Assembly: GCF_000759795.1 (NCBI RefSeq)
Contig: NZ_BBMZ01000022.1
Span: forward strand, 57,224-121,223
DNA length: 64,000 nucleotides
Direction of reading: 5' to 3'
Source: Pseudescherichia vulneris NBRC 102420
GTDB taxonomy: Bacteria; Pseudomonadota; Gammaproteobacteria; Enterobacterales; Enterobacteriaceae
Each line of letters begins with the position of its first letter. Within the stretch, counting starts at the first letter, position 1. Below, in pieces: positions 19,901 to 29,751 of this stretch. The translations under genes and the position numbers were made by a program. The notes beneath the pieces are model-generated. The model made no database searches. It was given only the letters and a program-made list of their open reading frames with translations, and had not been told where the DNA came from.

Positions 19901-20920
19901 GCGGCAAACTTCAGCGATCTGCTGGGCTACAACGGCGAAAATCTGTCGCCGATGACCGATGCAGGGCTGGCGAACCTGGCCAGCCTGTATGACTCTGGCC
20001 GCCTGAAGGCGCTTAGCGTGTCGAACTTTAAGTCGAGCCTCGACAACCGCATCAGCTCCTCGACTGAATCGCAAAAGGCCAACGGCGTTGAACTGGCGAT
20101 GGCGCTCAGCGGCGAGCAGTATCGGGTTGATATTGGCACCACGCCGCTCGGGCAGGATCTGAGCACGCTGGTGGGCGGCGTGCAGTGGTCGCCGAAGCTG
20201 GCCGACTACCTGACGCTTATTTTCAAAGGCGAGCGCCGGGCGGTGACCGACAGCCTGCTCTCCTACGTCGGCATGAAGGATGCCTACTCAGGCAAGACCT
20301 GGGGCCGGGTAACGAAAAACGGCGGCAGCGTGCAGCTGGGCTACGACGATGGCGATGCGGGCTTCTATGTCAATGGTGGCGGCTATAGCTACATTGGGGA
20401 GAACGTGGCCAGCAATAACAGCATCAACGCCAGCGCCGGGGTCTATTTGCGTCCGTATCACGATGACTTCCGGGCGTTACAGACCGGCCTGAACGTGAGC
20501 TGGATGGATTTCTCAAAAAACCTCAGCTACTACACCTATGGCCAGGGGGGCTACTTTAGCCCGCAGAACTACGTCAGCGTCTCTCTCCCCGTTGATTTCT
20601 CGCAGAAAATCGACAACTGGAAGCTGAACGTCGGCGGCTCGGTCGGCTATCAATCCTACAGTCAGGACAGCAGCGACTACTTCCCTACCAGCGGCGAGGC
20701 ACAGGATCTGCTGAAGGATCTCTACGACCTTGGCTATGCGCGTGACTATCGCTACGGCGGCAGCTCTGAGAGCGGCGTCGGCTACACCGTGCGGGCAGGC
20801 GTGGACTACAACGTGAATAAAGAGATGACAATAGGCGGCAAGGTCGGCTATGACACGTTCGGCAACTATAACGAAAGCACCGCCGGGCTCTACTTCCGCT
20901 ATATGTTAGGAGGCAACTGA
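16940..20920 (+). CDS. bcsC: BcsC, cellulose export TPR/outer-membrane porin (BcsD-type operon)
   Basis: This 1326-residue protein has a signal peptide (ending SQAQA), many tetratricopeptide repeats through about residue 850, and a C-terminal 16-strand-type barrel (from about 950) with GVQWSPKLADYLTL and YGQGGYFSPQNYVS, the BcsC porin signature. It carries the glucan across the outer membrane. It is longer than the second BcsC (1179 aa), mainly in the TPR region. I used the ATG at 16940; GTG at 16922 overlapping the bcsB stop is possible. The stop overlaps the bcsD start (TGATG). Confidence 0.93.
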   Translation: MTIKTARRLSTLCLSGALTLGAVSQAQAAPNDAALKALFDQANYWHEKSHDDLASESLKKVLMVDANNTQALYLMALWAQQNGDLQTAAQWRARLAAVAPADAGLQALDNAKQLAQVPQGQLTLARQQARSGNVPAALATWRSMFNGDTPPPSLAPEYYLTMGSDKSLYPQAVGELQRFVAENPQDNAARVALGKMLTWREETRRDGIALLEPMASGSREADDGLRQALLWLGPQAGDERLYDNFLQRHPQDGDVQAYYRKNVGGAAKGEGFTALNSGDTGSAKRQFEQVLQTNPEDADALAGLGYIAQRNGDYKAASQYLNRAASQGGDASAERKTQAEDAAFYGQLAEAQQALKEGNVSQALALSAPLAQQSGERGTAAKLFRADVLRHNKDYPQAEQALRAVLNDQPQNAAARENLFYVLREQNKSDEAQAMLRTLPASLQAKLQPRIVTGLPGDPIRRQAQQAAAAGNTQQAIAILQQGISRLPDDPWLRLDLARLLQKSGSGDEASTVMAPAARNGAGASSLYAAALFASENGAWQQSQTLLSRIAPASQNGQMRDLAQRVNYNLQLATAERYLAQGNNVAAANTLKTLTNRPPESPVDAGKLAKLLAQSGDLSGAVALVRENLRQGVQGNAGDYADQVTVLNKAGLDNEAQAFLANPELQARSTPTQLAGIRNGYVINEADQLREQGNYAAAYDKLMRAMQSDPQNTDLMFAMARLYQTGKMNKEAGVVYDYLITRDTDDQAARVGAIDVALAENNVEKAQTLASGLRNDSSADRMLLLARLEEAKGNHQQAMTYLRSARGKLLGMASTNAAATPTINGVLLADNPFVGNSKMASRSTYSEENTLPWQVAQTAREPGSTLPGTTRTDLPMETVQSRTLRQVDEMMQDLQQKTGMWVQGGVEIRGRDGESGTSKLTEAKAPLTWSSSPFGESRFEFTATPITLSAGSASGDAWRRYGTNPLNNAISNITSSIDNTENAADPTAANFSDLLGYNGENLSPMTDAGLANLASLYDSGRLKALSVSNFKSSLDNRISSSTESQKANGVELAMALSGEQYRVDIGTTPLGQDLSTLVGGVQWSPKLADYLTLIFKGERRAVTDSLLSYVGMKDAYSGKTWGRVTKNGGSVQLGYDDGDAGFYVNGGGYSYIGENVASNNSINASAGVYLRPYHDDFRALQTGLNVSWMDFSKNLSYYTYGQGGYFSPQNYVSVSLPVDFSQKIDNWKLNVGGSVGYQSYSQDSSDYFPTSGEAQDLLKDLYDLGYARDYRYGGSSESGVGYTVRAGVDYNVNKEMTIGGKVGYDTFGNYNESTAGLYFRYMLGGN

Positions 20921-21402
20921 TGACCCAGAATGGTCAACATTCACCGCTGATGAGCTACTTTCAGCAGCAGCAGACACCAGCGGGCTGGTTCGATCTGCTG
21001 ACGATTATGATCGACAACATGGTGCGTAACGTCGGCCAGACGGACAGCCAGCCCTTCCTGCGCCAGATGGGCGAGGCGCTGGCCGAGCGTTTTCCGCTGC
21101 CTGAGTCGGAAACGGTGGGCGAGCTGGAGGCGAATATCAACGCCCTGCTGCGCCAGTTCAACTGGGGCTTTATCGATATTGAGGCCAGCGAAAGCGGCAT
21201 GCTGCTGCGTCAGCAGGGGCTCCCGCTGGGACGCGATGACGATCGGCAGGGCTGGTGCCATGCCTTTTGTGCGATACTTGAGGGCCTCTACGCTCGCTGG
21301 CTGCAGGCCCAAGGCGGCGGGGCACACGTCACCGTCCAGCGCGAGCGTCTGTTTTCCCATACCGACGTTCAGTTCCGTTACCACAATTCACAGAGAGTTT
21401 AG
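20920..21402 (+). CDS. bcsD: BcsD, cellulose synthase subunit D
   Basis: This 160-residue protein is the size of BcsD (about 156 aa in Komagataeibacter). It has the family's N-terminal helical part and a C-terminal WCHAFCAILEGLYARWLQAQGG segment. BcsD is a periplasmic or cytoplasmic scaffold, depending on the study, that aligns glucan chains into crystalline ribbons; no signal peptide is visible here. It marks this operon as the crystalline-type system. It starts in overlap with bcsC and ends 5 bp before bcsZ. Confidence 0.9.
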   Translation: MTQNGQHSPLMSYFQQQQTPAGWFDLLTIMIDNMVRNVGQTDSQPFLRQMGEALAERFPLPESETVGELEANINALLRQFNWGFIDIEASESGMLLRQQGLPLGRDDDRQGWCHAFCAILEGLYARWLQAQGGGAHVTVQRERLFSHTDVQFRYHNSQRV

Positions 21403-21407
21403 CCACG

Positions 21408-22415
21408 ATGAGTTTAACTAGGGTCAAGCGCGTTGTTGCCGCGACGGTCATTCTGGTAGGCCTGCTGTCGGCCTCGTTTGCTCAGGCAGGCACCGCCTGG
21501 GATACCTACAAATCCCGCTTTCTGATGCCGGACGGGCGTATTGTTGATACCGGCAATAAAAACGTCTCCCATACCGAAGGGCAGGGCTTCGCGATGCTGA
21601 TGGCGGTAGCCAATGACGATCGCGCCAGCTTCGACAAGATGTGGGACTGGACGGAGAAGACGTTAAAAAACAAAGAGAACGGACTGTTCTACTGGCGTTA
21701 TAATCCGGTTGAGCCGGACCCAATTCCCGATAAAAATGACGCTACCGACGGCGACGCGCTGATCGCCTGGGCACTCTTAAAAGCCAATGCGCGCTGGCAC
21801 GACGGGCGTTACGGAGCTGCCTCTGACGCCATCACCAAAGCGCTGGTCAGCCACACGGTGATCAACTTCGCTGGCTACCGCGTGATGCTGCCGGGCGCTA
21901 AGGGGTTCAACCTCAACAGCTACGTGAACCTCAACCCCTCCTACTTTATCTTCCCGGCGTGGCAGGCGTTCGCCGAACGCAGCCACCTGACGGTATGGCG
22001 CGATCTGATCCGTGACGCGAAGACCCTGACGGGTAAGATGGGCTGGGGCGAAGCGAATCTGCCTACCGACTGGGTAGCGCTGGCTGCCGATGGCAAGATG
22101 CAGCCCGCCAAAGAGTGGCCGCCGCGCATGAGCTATGACGCGATACGTATTCCGCTCTACATCGCCTGGCAGGATCCAAACAGCGCCCTGTTAACGCCGT
22201 GGCGCAGCTGGTGGCAGAAATTCAGCCGCAGCCAGACCCCGGCCTGGGTAAACGTCACCACCAACGAAGCCGCGCCTTATAATATGAACGAAGGGCAGCT
22301 GGCGGTGCGGGATCTCACCCTCGGCACAAAAAACGGCGAGCCGCAGATTACGGCCCAGGATGACTATTATTCAGCCAGCCTGAAGATGCTCTCCTGGCTG
22401 GCGGAACAGCGGTAG
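21408..22415 (+). CDS. bcsZ: BcsZ-like GH8 endo-beta-1,4-glucanase (BcsD-type operon)
   Basis: This 335-residue glycoside hydrolase family 8 enzyme has a signal peptide (VVAATVILVGLLSASFAQA). The general-acid Glu lies in HTEGQGFAMLM and the ATDGDALIAWAL segment carries the GH8 signature Asp. It is predicted to trim or release periplasmic glucan during synthesis. It is more like stand-alone CelY-type GH8 enzymes than the 367-residue BcsZ of the second cluster. A REP, not a clear terminator, follows. Confidence 0.9.
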   Translation: MSLTRVKRVVAATVILVGLLSASFAQAGTAWDTYKSRFLMPDGRIVDTGNKNVSHTEGQGFAMLMAVANDDRASFDKMWDWTEKTLKNKENGLFYWRYNPVEPDPIPDKNDATDGDALIAWALLKANARWHDGRYGAASDAITKALVSHTVINFAGYRVMLPGAKGFNLNSYVNLNPSYFIFPAWQAFAERSHLTVWRDLIRDAKTLTGKMGWGEANLPTDWVALAADGKMQPAKEWPPRMSYDAIRIPLYIAWQDPNSALLTPWRSWWQKFSRSQTPAWVNVTTNEAAPYNMNEGQLAVRDLTLGTKNGEPQITAQDDYYSASLKMLSWLAEQR

Positions 22416-22427
22416 CAGACAATAAAA

Positions 22428-22552
22428 AAGCCGGGTGGCGCTTGCGCTTACCCGGCCTACAAAGTCGGTGCCCTCCATCGATATCGGCACCCTCCATCAA
22501 AACATGCACCATCCGTAGGCCCGGCAAGCGATGCGCCGCCGGGCGCAGTGGC
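22428..22552. repeat. REP/BIME between convergent bcsZ and bcsG
   Basis: AAAAAGCCGGGTGGCGCTTGCGC with TTACCCGGCCTAC, then CGTAGGCCCGGCAAGCG with ATGCGCCGCCGGGCG: two inverted REP units in the convergent gap. They probably serve as bidirectional 3' ends. Confidence 0.8.
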
Positions 22553-22553
22553 A

Positions 22554-24233
22554 TTACTGCGGATACGGTACCCAATCCCCGCCGTTAAGACGAACGTACG
22601 GTTTGTTCTGGTACTGGATCACAATGGCGTTGGCGTTCTCTGACACCGGCGCCGTCTGCGGCAGGTTGCTGGTCAGGCTGTCCCAGTTAACGGTGTCTTC
22701 GGTAAACAGCTTGCCGTCCACCGCACGAGCAACCAGATCCGATACCGCCAGGAAGCTGCTCGGCTGATCGATCACCACCGGCGCGCCCTCATGCGGGGCC
22801 TTCATGCCGAAGAACTTGATCCCGGCCGGAACGTTGGTAATAGACGGGCTAGGGATATCGCGCAGGCCAGAAACCTGCATCTTGTCGCCCTGCAGCGCGC
22901 CGCCGTGCTCCGGCACCATCACCACCATCACCTTACGGCCCGATTTTTCCAGCGTGGTAAAGAACGCATCCAGCTCGTCAAACAGCTTCTGGGCGCGCAC
23001 CTTATAGTCCGCCGTTTTGCTCACCCCTGGGAAGTGGTTCCCGTCGTGCAGCGGCAGCAGGTTAAAGAAGGTTGCCGTACGCTGGTTCTCTTTTCCATCC
23101 TGGGACTGCATCCAGCGGTTGAGCACCGCAGTGTCGTCGTACACCGGCGAGCCGTCAAAGGAGAGCAGGGCGGTCGGCAGACCGGTCTGATCCATCAGCG
23201 GAGCCTGCATGCCGCCGTTATCACGCACCTCTTTCAGGAAGCCGCCGAACACGCCGTTGTGATCGAGCATGAACTGCTGCGAGAAGCCGAGCTGCGCCAG
23301 GTTATCAAACAGGTAGCACTGGTTGCCCGCCTGCTGATAGAGGTTTTTGTGCGACGGTTGACCGCAGCTGGCGCGCAGGAGACGAATTGCCGCCGGGCCG
23401 CTGTAGGAGGTGGCAGAGTTGAAGTTTTTGAACTGAATATCGAAATGCGACCACAGCGGATGCGACATCAGGCCCGCCGCCTCAACGTCCGCCCATGACA
23501 GAGAGCAGATGTTGATCACCAGCAGCTCAAACGGTTGGGCATCAGCAGGCAGCTGGGTCGGGAAGCGGATCTGGCGCTTCGCTTCAGCGGTGTAGAAGCT
23601 GTTCAGCCACGCGTCGAGGTTGGCGGTGGTTGGCGGTGCGGTCTGCGCGGGAATATCGCCAACGACCGGTTTGTCTCCCGCCGCAGCGATAGTGGCCGCC
23701 GCGTTGCCGCCGGTGGTGGTAACGGTGCTAGTCGGCTGACCGGCTGGCCACAGGGAGAACGTCGGCCCGGTCAGGGTCAGCACGTTGAGCCAGACCATAA
23801 TCGCTACCACAAAAACGGTAACGCGGATCCACTGCGCCAGGAAGAGCCAGGCCACCAGCAGAACAAAGATCCCGCCGATCATCTGCCAGTTAATAAACCG
23901 CGTGACGAGATCCAGCAGATAGTCGGCGCTGAATCCAGCCACTTGCGATCCCTGGCTGAGCATGCTCTGCGGGCCGGGGAGCCAGGTGTCGTGCCAGAAG
24001 AGCGCAATACCGATGGGGATGGCGATCCAGTGGCGCAGGCGATGCACGCTGCGCCGCGGGAGCGGAAGCAGCAGAAACGCCATAAACACCAGGTTTAACA
24101 GCGCGTGAAAGTTAAGGTAGCCTGCCCACAGCAAACCAAATTTCACCAGGAAATAGAAGTTCCAGCCGGCAAGGCCGCGCCAGTATGGCCACAGCGGTGA
24201 GGGCGTAGAGGCGTTAAGGGTTTGATTAGTCAT
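22554..24233 (-). CDS. bcsG: BcsG, cellulose phosphoethanolamine transferase
   Basis: This 559-residue protein has an N-terminal multi-helix membrane domain (about 1-170) and a periplasmic alkaline-phosphatase-fold domain. E. coli BcsG attaches phosphoethanolamine to nascent cellulose; the nucleophile region [20 protein letters not shown] and the metal-site VPEHGGAL are present. I used MTNQTLN at 24233; an upstream in-frame ATG at 24278 sits inside bcsF. It overlaps the bcsF end by 8 bp, closing the bcsEFG operon. Confidence 0.96.
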   Translation of the reverse strand: MTNQTLNASTPSPLWPYWRGLAGWNFYFLVKFGLLWAGYLNFHALLNLVFMAFLLLPLPRRSVHRLRHWIAIPIGIALFWHDTWLPGPQSMLSQGSQVAGFSADYLLDLVTRFINWQMIGGIFVLLVAWLFLAQWIRVTVFVVAIMVWLNVLTLTGPTFSLWPAGQPTSTVTTTGGNAAATIAAAGDKPVVGDIPAQTAPPTTANLDAWLNSFYTAEAKRQIRFPTQLPADAQPFELLVINICSLSWADVEAAGLMSHPLWSHFDIQFKNFNSATSYSGPAAIRLLRASCGQPSHKNLYQQAGNQCYLFDNLAQLGFSQQFMLDHNGVFGGFLKEVRDNGGMQAPLMDQTGLPTALLSFDGSPVYDDTAVLNRWMQSQDGKENQRTATFFNLLPLHDGNHFPGVSKTADYKVRAQKLFDELDAFFTTLEKSGRKVMVVMVPEHGGALQGDKMQVSGLRDIPSPSITNVPAGIKFFGMKAPHEGAPVVIDQPSSFLAVSDLVARAVDGKLFTEDTVNWDSLTSNLPQTAPVSENANAIVIQYQNKPYVRLNGGDWVPYPQ

Positions 24234-24423
24234 TTTTTTGTTTTGCCTTGACGGTCGAAGCACTGCGCCATGTGCCAACCGGTTTTACATAGCGCGGTTT
24301 AATAAACAGCATGCGAAGCACGGCCTTGATGCGCCGAATAGAGTGGCGTGTCATATAGCCGAGAGGGAAAAAGATCAGGGCACACAGCACCACCAGCTGA
24401 ATGATATCGCTTAACTGCATCAT
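24226..24423 (-). CDS. bcsF: BcsF, small membrane protein of pEtN-cellulose system
   Basis: This 65-residue protein has one transmembrane helix (about residues 5-24) followed by a basic cytosolic tail with [13 protein letters not shown]. coli BcsF is 63 aa with the same layout and recruits BcsE to the membrane, linking it to BcsG. The ATG at 24423 overlaps the bcsE stop, and the 3' end overlaps bcsG. Either of two consecutive ATG codons may be used. Confidence 0.93.
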   Translation of the reverse strand: MMQLSDIIQLVVLCALIFFPLGYMTRHSIRRIKAVLRMLFIKPRYVKPVGTWRSASTVKAKQKND

Positions 24424-26009
24424 GATGTCTGCTCCGAAGGCCCGCCGGGCAGCCGGTGCGGCTGCGGAATGCGCCGCCAGCTCTGGCCGTTATGCTCGGC
24501 GTTAAGAATGGGGTTGGGCCCGTCGATCACCGGTAGCGGTTTACCCCACTTCTCCGGCACCAGGGCACGCATCTGCACCAGCTCGGCGGCGATCTGGTTA
24601 TCTTCAAACCACACCACCCGGTTCGAGAAGATATCCGGAATAGGGAGCGGGAAGATATGGTTCAGGGCCGTATCCAGATCGTTGATCCGGCAGAAGGAGA
24701 GGAACAGCATCAGCCGATTATCACCGATGGTCATGATATCGCCCACGCGGTTAGGACGGCACAGGGTCAACGCCTGCTCCACGCGGATGCCAGGCACCGG
24801 ACGCAGCGCAACCAGCACGCCTCTGCCATCCGTCGGCAGCAGCGTATTGCTGAGCATATTACTTACCGCGTCGCAGAAGGTATCCCACGTCTGGTACCCG
24901 CGCAGCTTCAGAGGCTGGGTCATGGTTAGCAGGGCGGAGATATCTTCCGGCACCGGGCGGTTAAACTGTTGCCCCTGCACGCTCTCGATCAGCGTCAGGC
25001 AGCGGGAGAGGGGTGCGTTCCAGGGGATAACCATATTCGCCCCGCAGCCCAGCAGCAGGCGTTCGTCGGTGGCGCGCAGGCTGGCGTTGTTCTCACGCAC
25101 GATGATTTTCAACGTGCTGCCGCGCTGACGGCGCAGGGTGTGGATGTGGCGGGCTAGCCCCTCAATCTGATTATTCTGCATCAGCGAGAAGATAATGGTG
25201 GCCGCCTGAGTGGTTCGCGCCTCGCTAAACAGGGCTTCGTTATTATCAAACAGCGTCCAGTGTTCGGAAAGCGGCGGAGCGCCCTCTAATACCATTACAT
25301 TACTCAGGATACGTTTTTCATCGCTGCGCGGCTGCACCGACGCCTGCTCCTGCTGCGCTATTTTCCAGCTGCCGTTATTTTGCTCAACAATAAGCTGCTG
25401 GCGGGCGCTGACGCCTTTTTCGTTAAACCAGAAGGCAACGTCATAGAGATGTATATCGGCTTGGGTACGCAGGCTCGCCAGGCCAAAAAGTGAGCGATAC
25501 TCACTCATCAAAAATGAGTATTGCTTATCATTATTGTTGCCGGGGTTAACTATCAGCAGCGTGCAGTCGTGATATTTTGTCCAGCCGTGTATTTTTTCCA
25601 GCCAGCCGCGCAAATGGTCGGCGGATATATTTTGCCAGGCATTATTGGCGCAGAGTAAAACCATGAAATAGTGTTGGGGGTCAATAGCGCTCAAAAGATC
25701 GCGGGTAAAAAAGGATAGGCCATCCTTATGATTAGGCATGCTAAAAAGATGGATTTTATCGGGACCGTGATCGGCCTCTAAATTAATAATTTTATTAGGA
25801 TCGCTACCCATAGTAATCAGCGCCGTCCGGCTTTTTTTATGCTGGGCAGCAAGGGTATGATTGACCAGACTTATGGCATCCTCTTCGCGATCGGCGTTGA
25901 CCCACCAGACTCCGCCAGAGGGCATGTGGCTCAACTCATCCCATAATGACTGGATGCCAAGGGTAAATATGGGCTTCACGGTGTCTCTCTTAATCAAATT
26001 CGTCTGCAC
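24420..26009 (-). CDS. bcsE: BcsE, c-di-GMP-binding cellulose regulator
   Basis: This 529-residue cytosolic protein (E. coli 523 aa) has an N-terminal degenerate REC/NTPase-like half and the C-terminal GIL module. The I-site-like motif RPNRVGD is kept within [16 protein letters not shown]. BcsE binds c-di-GMP and BcsRQ/BcsF and boosts cellulose output. It heads bcsEFG and is divergent from bcsR across a 139-bp AT-rich gap (26010-26148). The first ~9 residues differ from E. coli, and [10 protein letters not shown] may be a slightly extended start. Confidence 0.95.
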   Translation of the reverse strand: MQTNLIKRDTVKPIFTLGIQSLWDELSHMPSGGVWWVNADREEDAISLVNHTLAAQHKKSRTALITMGSDPNKIINLEADHGPDKIHLFSMPNHKDGLSFFTRDLLSAIDPQHYFMVLLCANNAWQNISADHLRGWLEKIHGWTKYHDCTLLIVNPGNNNDKQYSFLMSEYRSLFGLASLRTQADIHLYDVAFWFNEKGVSARQQLIVEQNNGSWKIAQQEQASVQPRSDEKRILSNVMVLEGAPPLSEHWTLFDNNEALFSEARTTQAATIIFSLMQNNQIEGLARHIHTLRRQRGSTLKIIVRENNASLRATDERLLLGCGANMVIPWNAPLSRCLTLIESVQGQQFNRPVPEDISALLTMTQPLKLRGYQTWDTFCDAVSNMLSNTLLPTDGRGVLVALRPVPGIRVEQALTLCRPNRVGDIMTIGDNRLMLFLSFCRINDLDTALNHIFPLPIPDIFSNRVVWFEDNQIAAELVQMRALVPEKWGKPLPVIDGPNPILNAEHNGQSWRRIPQPHRLPGGPSEQTS

Positions 26010-26148
26010 CTTAGTTTACTAGCGAAAGCCGAGAAATAAACCTAACATTGAAATTAAAGAGCATCACATTTAGCATGTAAATGAATTTTCAGCGGCACCC
26101 TGCGTGGCTATCTTTTCGTCTGTTTTTCATCAATGAGATGCAGTAACA

Positions 26149-26337
26149 ATGTCTAATAAAGAGTTTACAAGCCAGACTGATTCAACGCTGGGCTATACCT
26201 TCCAAAATGACTTTCTGGTCTTAAGTCGGGTGTTTTCACTGCCAGATATTGATTACACCGATATATCCCAACGTGAACAGTTAGCTACAGCGATAAAACG
26301 CTGGCCGCTGCTCGCTGAGTTTGCCCGTCAACAATAA
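26149..26337 (+). CDS. bcsR: BcsR, cellulose regulator
   Basis: This 62-residue protein has the BcsR/YhjR C-terminal motif (DISQREQLATAIKRWPLLAEF). BcsR binds BcsQ, and the complex controls BcsA assembly and c-di-GMP sensing. It is the first gene of bcsRQABZC, divergent from bcsE, and bcsQ follows 18 bp later. Confidence 0.93.
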   Translation: MSNKEFTSQTDSTLGYTFQNDFLVLSRVFSLPDIDYTDISQREQLATAIKRWPLLAEFARQQ

Positions 26338-26355
26338 TTAATAAGGAAGACGTGG

Positions 26356-27123
26356 ATGGCTATTCTGGGTCTGCAAGGCATTCGCGGAGGCGTGGGGACC
26401 ACATCGGTAACCGCAGCGTTAGGCTGGGCGCTACAGCTGCTGGGGGAGTCGGTGCTGATGATCGACGCTTCGCCGGATAACATGCTGCGCCTCTCGTTCA
26501 ACGTGGAGTTTACCCACGCTGATGGCTGGGCGCGGGCGCTGCTGGATGATAAACCGTGGCGCGATGCGGGCCAGCGCTATACCTCAAATCTCGATCTGCT
26601 GCCGTTTGGCCAGTTGGCCGCCGGGGAGCGGGAGAACGTCTATGCCCTGCACGATCGCTTTGCGCCATTCACTGCGGCACTCCAGGCGCTGAAGGCCGAG
26701 GGACATTACCAGTGGATCCTGCTCGACCTGCCAGCGGACTTTACGCCCCTGTCGCGGGAGCTGCTGGCGCAGTGCGACCATACTCTAACCGTGGTGAAGC
26801 CTGATACCAACTGCCACGTGCGTCTGCATCAGCAGGCATTGCCGTCCGGCACGCATCTGCTCATTAACGACCTGCGTATCGGTAGCCAGCTGCAGGACGA
26901 TCTCTTCCAGGTGTGGCTCCAGAGCCAGCCCCGGCTGCTGCCGATGGTGATCCACCGCGATGAGGCAATGGTAGAATGCCTGGCGGCGAAGCAGCCCCTG
27001 GGCGAATACCGTCCTGACTCACTGGCGGCAGAGGAGATCCTGACCCTGGCCAACTGGTGCCTGCTGCACTGCGCCGGGCCGGATCGCCTCACCCGCGATC
27101 GCCATAATGAGCCTGCGCTATGA
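26356..27123 (+). CDS. bcsQ: BcsQ, MinD-like ATPase of the E. coli-type cellulose operon
   Basis: This 255-residue SIMIBI-class protein (E. coli BcsQ 250 aa) has an atypical P-loop RGGVGTTSVTAAL, as in E. coli. It forms a BcsR2Q2 complex that recruits BcsE and stimulates the synthase. The stop overlaps the bcsA start (ATGA), so translation is coupled. K-12 laboratory strains carry a premature stop in bcsQ; this copy is intact. Confidence 0.95.
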   Translation: MAILGLQGIRGGVGTTSVTAALGWALQLLGESVLMIDASPDNMLRLSFNVEFTHADGWARALLDDKPWRDAGQRYTSNLDLLPFGQLAAGERENVYALHDRFAPFTAALQALKAEGHYQWILLDLPADFTPLSRELLAQCDHTLTVVKPDTNCHVRLHQQALPSGTHLLINDLRIGSQLQDDLFQVWLQSQPRLLPMVIHRDEAMVECLAAKQPLGEYRPDSLAAEEILTLANWCLLHCAGPDRLTRDRHNEPAL

Positions 27124-29738
27124 GCCGTCTTGCCGCCTTGCTGCTGATCCCCCCGGTGAACGCCCGTCTGAGCGAGCGTTACCAGCTTTACCGGAGCCAC
27201 GGCGCACCGGCGTTTAGCGCTGCCCTCGGCTGCCTGTGGGTTATCCTGGCCTGGCTGTTTATTCCGCTGGAGCACCCGCGCTGGCAGCAGCTCCGCGCCC
27301 GTCACGCGGAGTTTTATCCCCATATTCGCGCCGAGCGCCCGCGTCCGCTCGATCCGGCCCGCTACCTGCTGCAAACCCTCTGGCTGCTGGTCGGCGCACA
27401 TAACGCGCCCTCTGCGCGGCCGCGCAAGAGCAAGCGCGCGCGCTTTACCCATTTCCGCCGCCGCTACCTCAACTGGCTGGACGCCCTGCCAGCGAAGGTG
27501 AGCAGCCGGACAAGCCATATGGAAGGGGAGAAAGAGCTGGCGCACCTCAAGCCGATCGTGCGTCGTTTTATTATCGGCGTAATTGTTTTCTTCTCGCTGA
27601 TCCTGGCGCTGCTCTGCATCACCCAGCCGTTTAACCCGTGGTCGCAGTTTATCTTCCTGCTGTTGCTGTGGGGCGTGGCCCTGCTGGTACGCCGTATTCC
27701 AGGGCGCTTCTCGGCATTAATGCTGATTGTCCTGTCGCTGACCGTCTCCTGCCGCTACATCTGGTGGCGCTACACCTCGACGCTCAACTGGAACGATCCG
27801 GTCAGCCTCGTGTGTGGTTTGGTGCTGCTGTTCGCCGAAACCTATGCATGGATTGTGCTGGTGCTGGGCTACTTCCAGGTGGTATGGCCGCTTAATCGCC
27901 AGCCAGTGTCGCTGCCAAAGGATATGTCTCTGTGGCCATCGGTGGATATCTTCGTGCCGACCTACAACGAAGATCTCAACGTGGTGAAAAACACCATCTA
28001 TGCCGCGCTGGGTATCGACTGGCCGAAGGATAAGCTGAAAATCTGGATCCTCGACGACGGTGGCCGCGAGACGTTTCGCCAGTTTGCCGAGACGGTCGGG
28101 GTCGAGTACGTCGCCCGTACTACCCACGAACACGCGAAAGCGGGCAACATCAATAACGCGTTGCAGTATGCGAAAGGCGATTTTGTGTCGATCTTTGACT
28201 GCGACCACGTGCCGACGCGCTCGTTTCTGCAGCTGACCATGGGCTGGTTTATCAAAGACAAGAAGCTGGCGATGATGCAGACCCCGCACCACTTCTTCTC
28301 GCCGGACCCGTTCGAGCGTAACCTGGGCCGCTTCCGCCAGACGCCGAACGAAGGCACCCTGTTCTACGGCCTGGTGCAGGACGGCAACGACATGTGGGAT
28401 GCCACCTTCTTCTGCGGCTCCTGTGCGGTGATCCGCCGTGGTCCGCTGGATGAGATTGGCGGCATTGCGGTAGAGACCGTGACCGAGGATGCGCACACCT
28501 CTCTGCGACTGCACCGTCGCGGCCACACCTCGGCCTATATGCGCATTCCGCAGGCGGCGGGGCTGGCGACCGAGAGCCTGTCGTCCCACATCGGACAGCG
28601 TATTCGCTGGGCGCGGGGCATGGTACAGATCTTCCGTCTCGATAACCCGCTGTTTGGTAAGGGGCTGAAGCTGGCGCAGCGACTCTGCTACGTCAACGCC
28701 ATGTTCCACTTCCTCTCCGGCGTGCCGCGGCTGATCTTCCTCACCGCGCCGCTGGCGTTCCTGCTGCTGCACGCCTATATCATCTACGCGCCAGCGCTGA
28801 TGATCGCCCTGTTCGTGCTGCCGCACATGGTTCACGCCAGCCTGACCAACTCCAAAATTCAGGGTAAATACCGCCACTCGTTCTGGAGTGAAATCTACGA
28901 AACGGTGCTGGCCTGGTATATTGCCCGACCGACGATGGTGGCGCTCTTTAACCCGCACAAGGGCAAGTTTAACGTGACCTCGAAGGGCGGCCTTGTCGAG
29001 GAGGAGTATGTTGACTGGGTGATCTCCCGGCCCTACATCTTCCTGGTGCTGCTGAACATTGTCGGCGTGCTGGTGGGCATCTGGCGCTACTTCTACGGTC
29101 CGGAGACCGAGATGTTGACCGTGGTCGTGAGTATTGTCTGGGTCTTCTACAACCTGATCGTCCTGGGCGGCGCGGTGGCGGTATCGGTGGAGAGCAAGCA
29201 GGTGCGCCGGGCGCATCGCGTTGAGATCTCTATGCCAGCGGCCATTGCCCGCGACGATGGTCATCTCTTCTCCTGCACGGTGCACGACTTCTCTGACGGT
29301 GGGGTAGGGATCAAGATCAACGGTCAGTCGCAGGTGCTGGAGGGGCAGAAGGTTAATCTGCTGCTTAAGCGCGGCCAGCAGGAGTATGTCTTCCCGGCCC
29401 AGGTGGTGCGCGTTAACGGCAGGGAGGTGGGCCTACAACTGATGCCGCTGACCACCCGGCAGCATATCGATTTTGTTCAGTGTACCTTCGCTCGTGCGGA
29501 TACCTGGGCGCTCTGGCAGGACAGCTTCCCGGAAGATAAGCCGCTGGAGAGCCTGCTGGATATTCTTAAGCTTGGCTTCCGTGGCTACCGTCACCTGGCT
29601 GAATTTGCTCCATCGTCCGTGAAAATGATTTTCCGGACGCTTACTTCCCTGATCTCCTGGGTTGTGTCGTTCATTCCCCGCCGACCTGCGCGGGGCATGG
29701 TGGTGCAGCAGCCGGATCCGGCTATGGCTCAACAATAA
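27120..29738 (+). CDS. bcsA: BcsA, cellulose synthase catalytic subunit (E. coli-type)
   Basis: This 872-residue enzyme is exactly E. coli length. Catalytic motifs: DDG (312-314), DCD (360-362), TED (455-457), QRIRW (493-497). The C-terminal PilZ domain has RRAHR (696-700) and DFSDGG (723-728) for c-di-GMP. An extra N-terminal region (about 1-145) is typical of the enterobacterial type and interacts with BcsF/G/RQ partners. The glycosyltransferase core is alignable with the BcsA at 12529 but the termini differ strongly. Confidence 0.97.
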   Translation: MSRLAALLLIPPVNARLSERYQLYRSHGAPAFSAALGCLWVILAWLFIPLEHPRWQQLRARHAEFYPHIRAERPRPLDPARYLLQTLWLLVGAHNAPSARPRKSKRARFTHFRRRYLNWLDALPAKVSSRTSHMEGEKELAHLKPIVRRFIIGVIVFFSLILALLCITQPFNPWSQFIFLLLLWGVALLVRRIPGRFSALMLIVLSLTVSCRYIWWRYTSTLNWNDPVSLVCGLVLLFAETYAWIVLVLGYFQVVWPLNRQPVSLPKDMSLWPSVDIFVPTYNEDLNVVKNTIYAALGIDWPKDKLKIWILDDGGRETFRQFAETVGVEYVARTTHEHAKAGNINNALQYAKGDFVSIFDCDHVPTRSFLQLTMGWFIKDKKLAMMQTPHHFFSPDPFERNLGRFRQTPNEGTLFYGLVQDGNDMWDATFFCGSCAVIRRGPLDEIGGIAVETVTEDAHTSLRLHRRGHTSAYMRIPQAAGLATESLSSHIGQRIRWARGMVQIFRLDNPLFGKGLKLAQRLCYVNAMFHFLSGVPRLIFLTAPLAFLLLHAYIIYAPALMIALFVLPHMVHASLTNSKIQGKYRHSFWSEIYETVLAWYIARPTMVALFNPHKGKFNVTSKGGLVEEEYVDWVISRPYIFLVLLNIVGVLVGIWRYFYGPETEMLTVVVSIVWVFYNLIVLGGAVAVSVESKQVRRAHRVEISMPAAIARDDGHLFSCTVHDFSDGGVGIKINGQSQVLEGQKVNLLLKRGQQEYVFPAQVVRVNGREVGLQLMPLTTRQHIDFVQCTFARADTWALWQDSFPEDKPLESLLDILKLGFRGYRHLAEFAPSSVKMIFRTLTSLISWVVSFIPRRPARGMVVQQPDPAMAQQ

Positions 29739-29751
29739 TGATGATAATGCG

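Noticed and set aside
11177..22415. Recent tandem duplication of the bcs locus
   Set aside because: Subunits differ strongly in length and motifs between clusters, and bcsD and the proline-rich gene exist only in the first.
27717..29285. Long open reading frames antisense to bcsA (and similarly 5111-6457, 34197-36041, 30421-32112)
   Set aside because: They are by-products of strong GC bias opposite well-supported genes. They have no ribosome binding sites, and their His/Gln/Arg-rich composition is typical of antisense frames.
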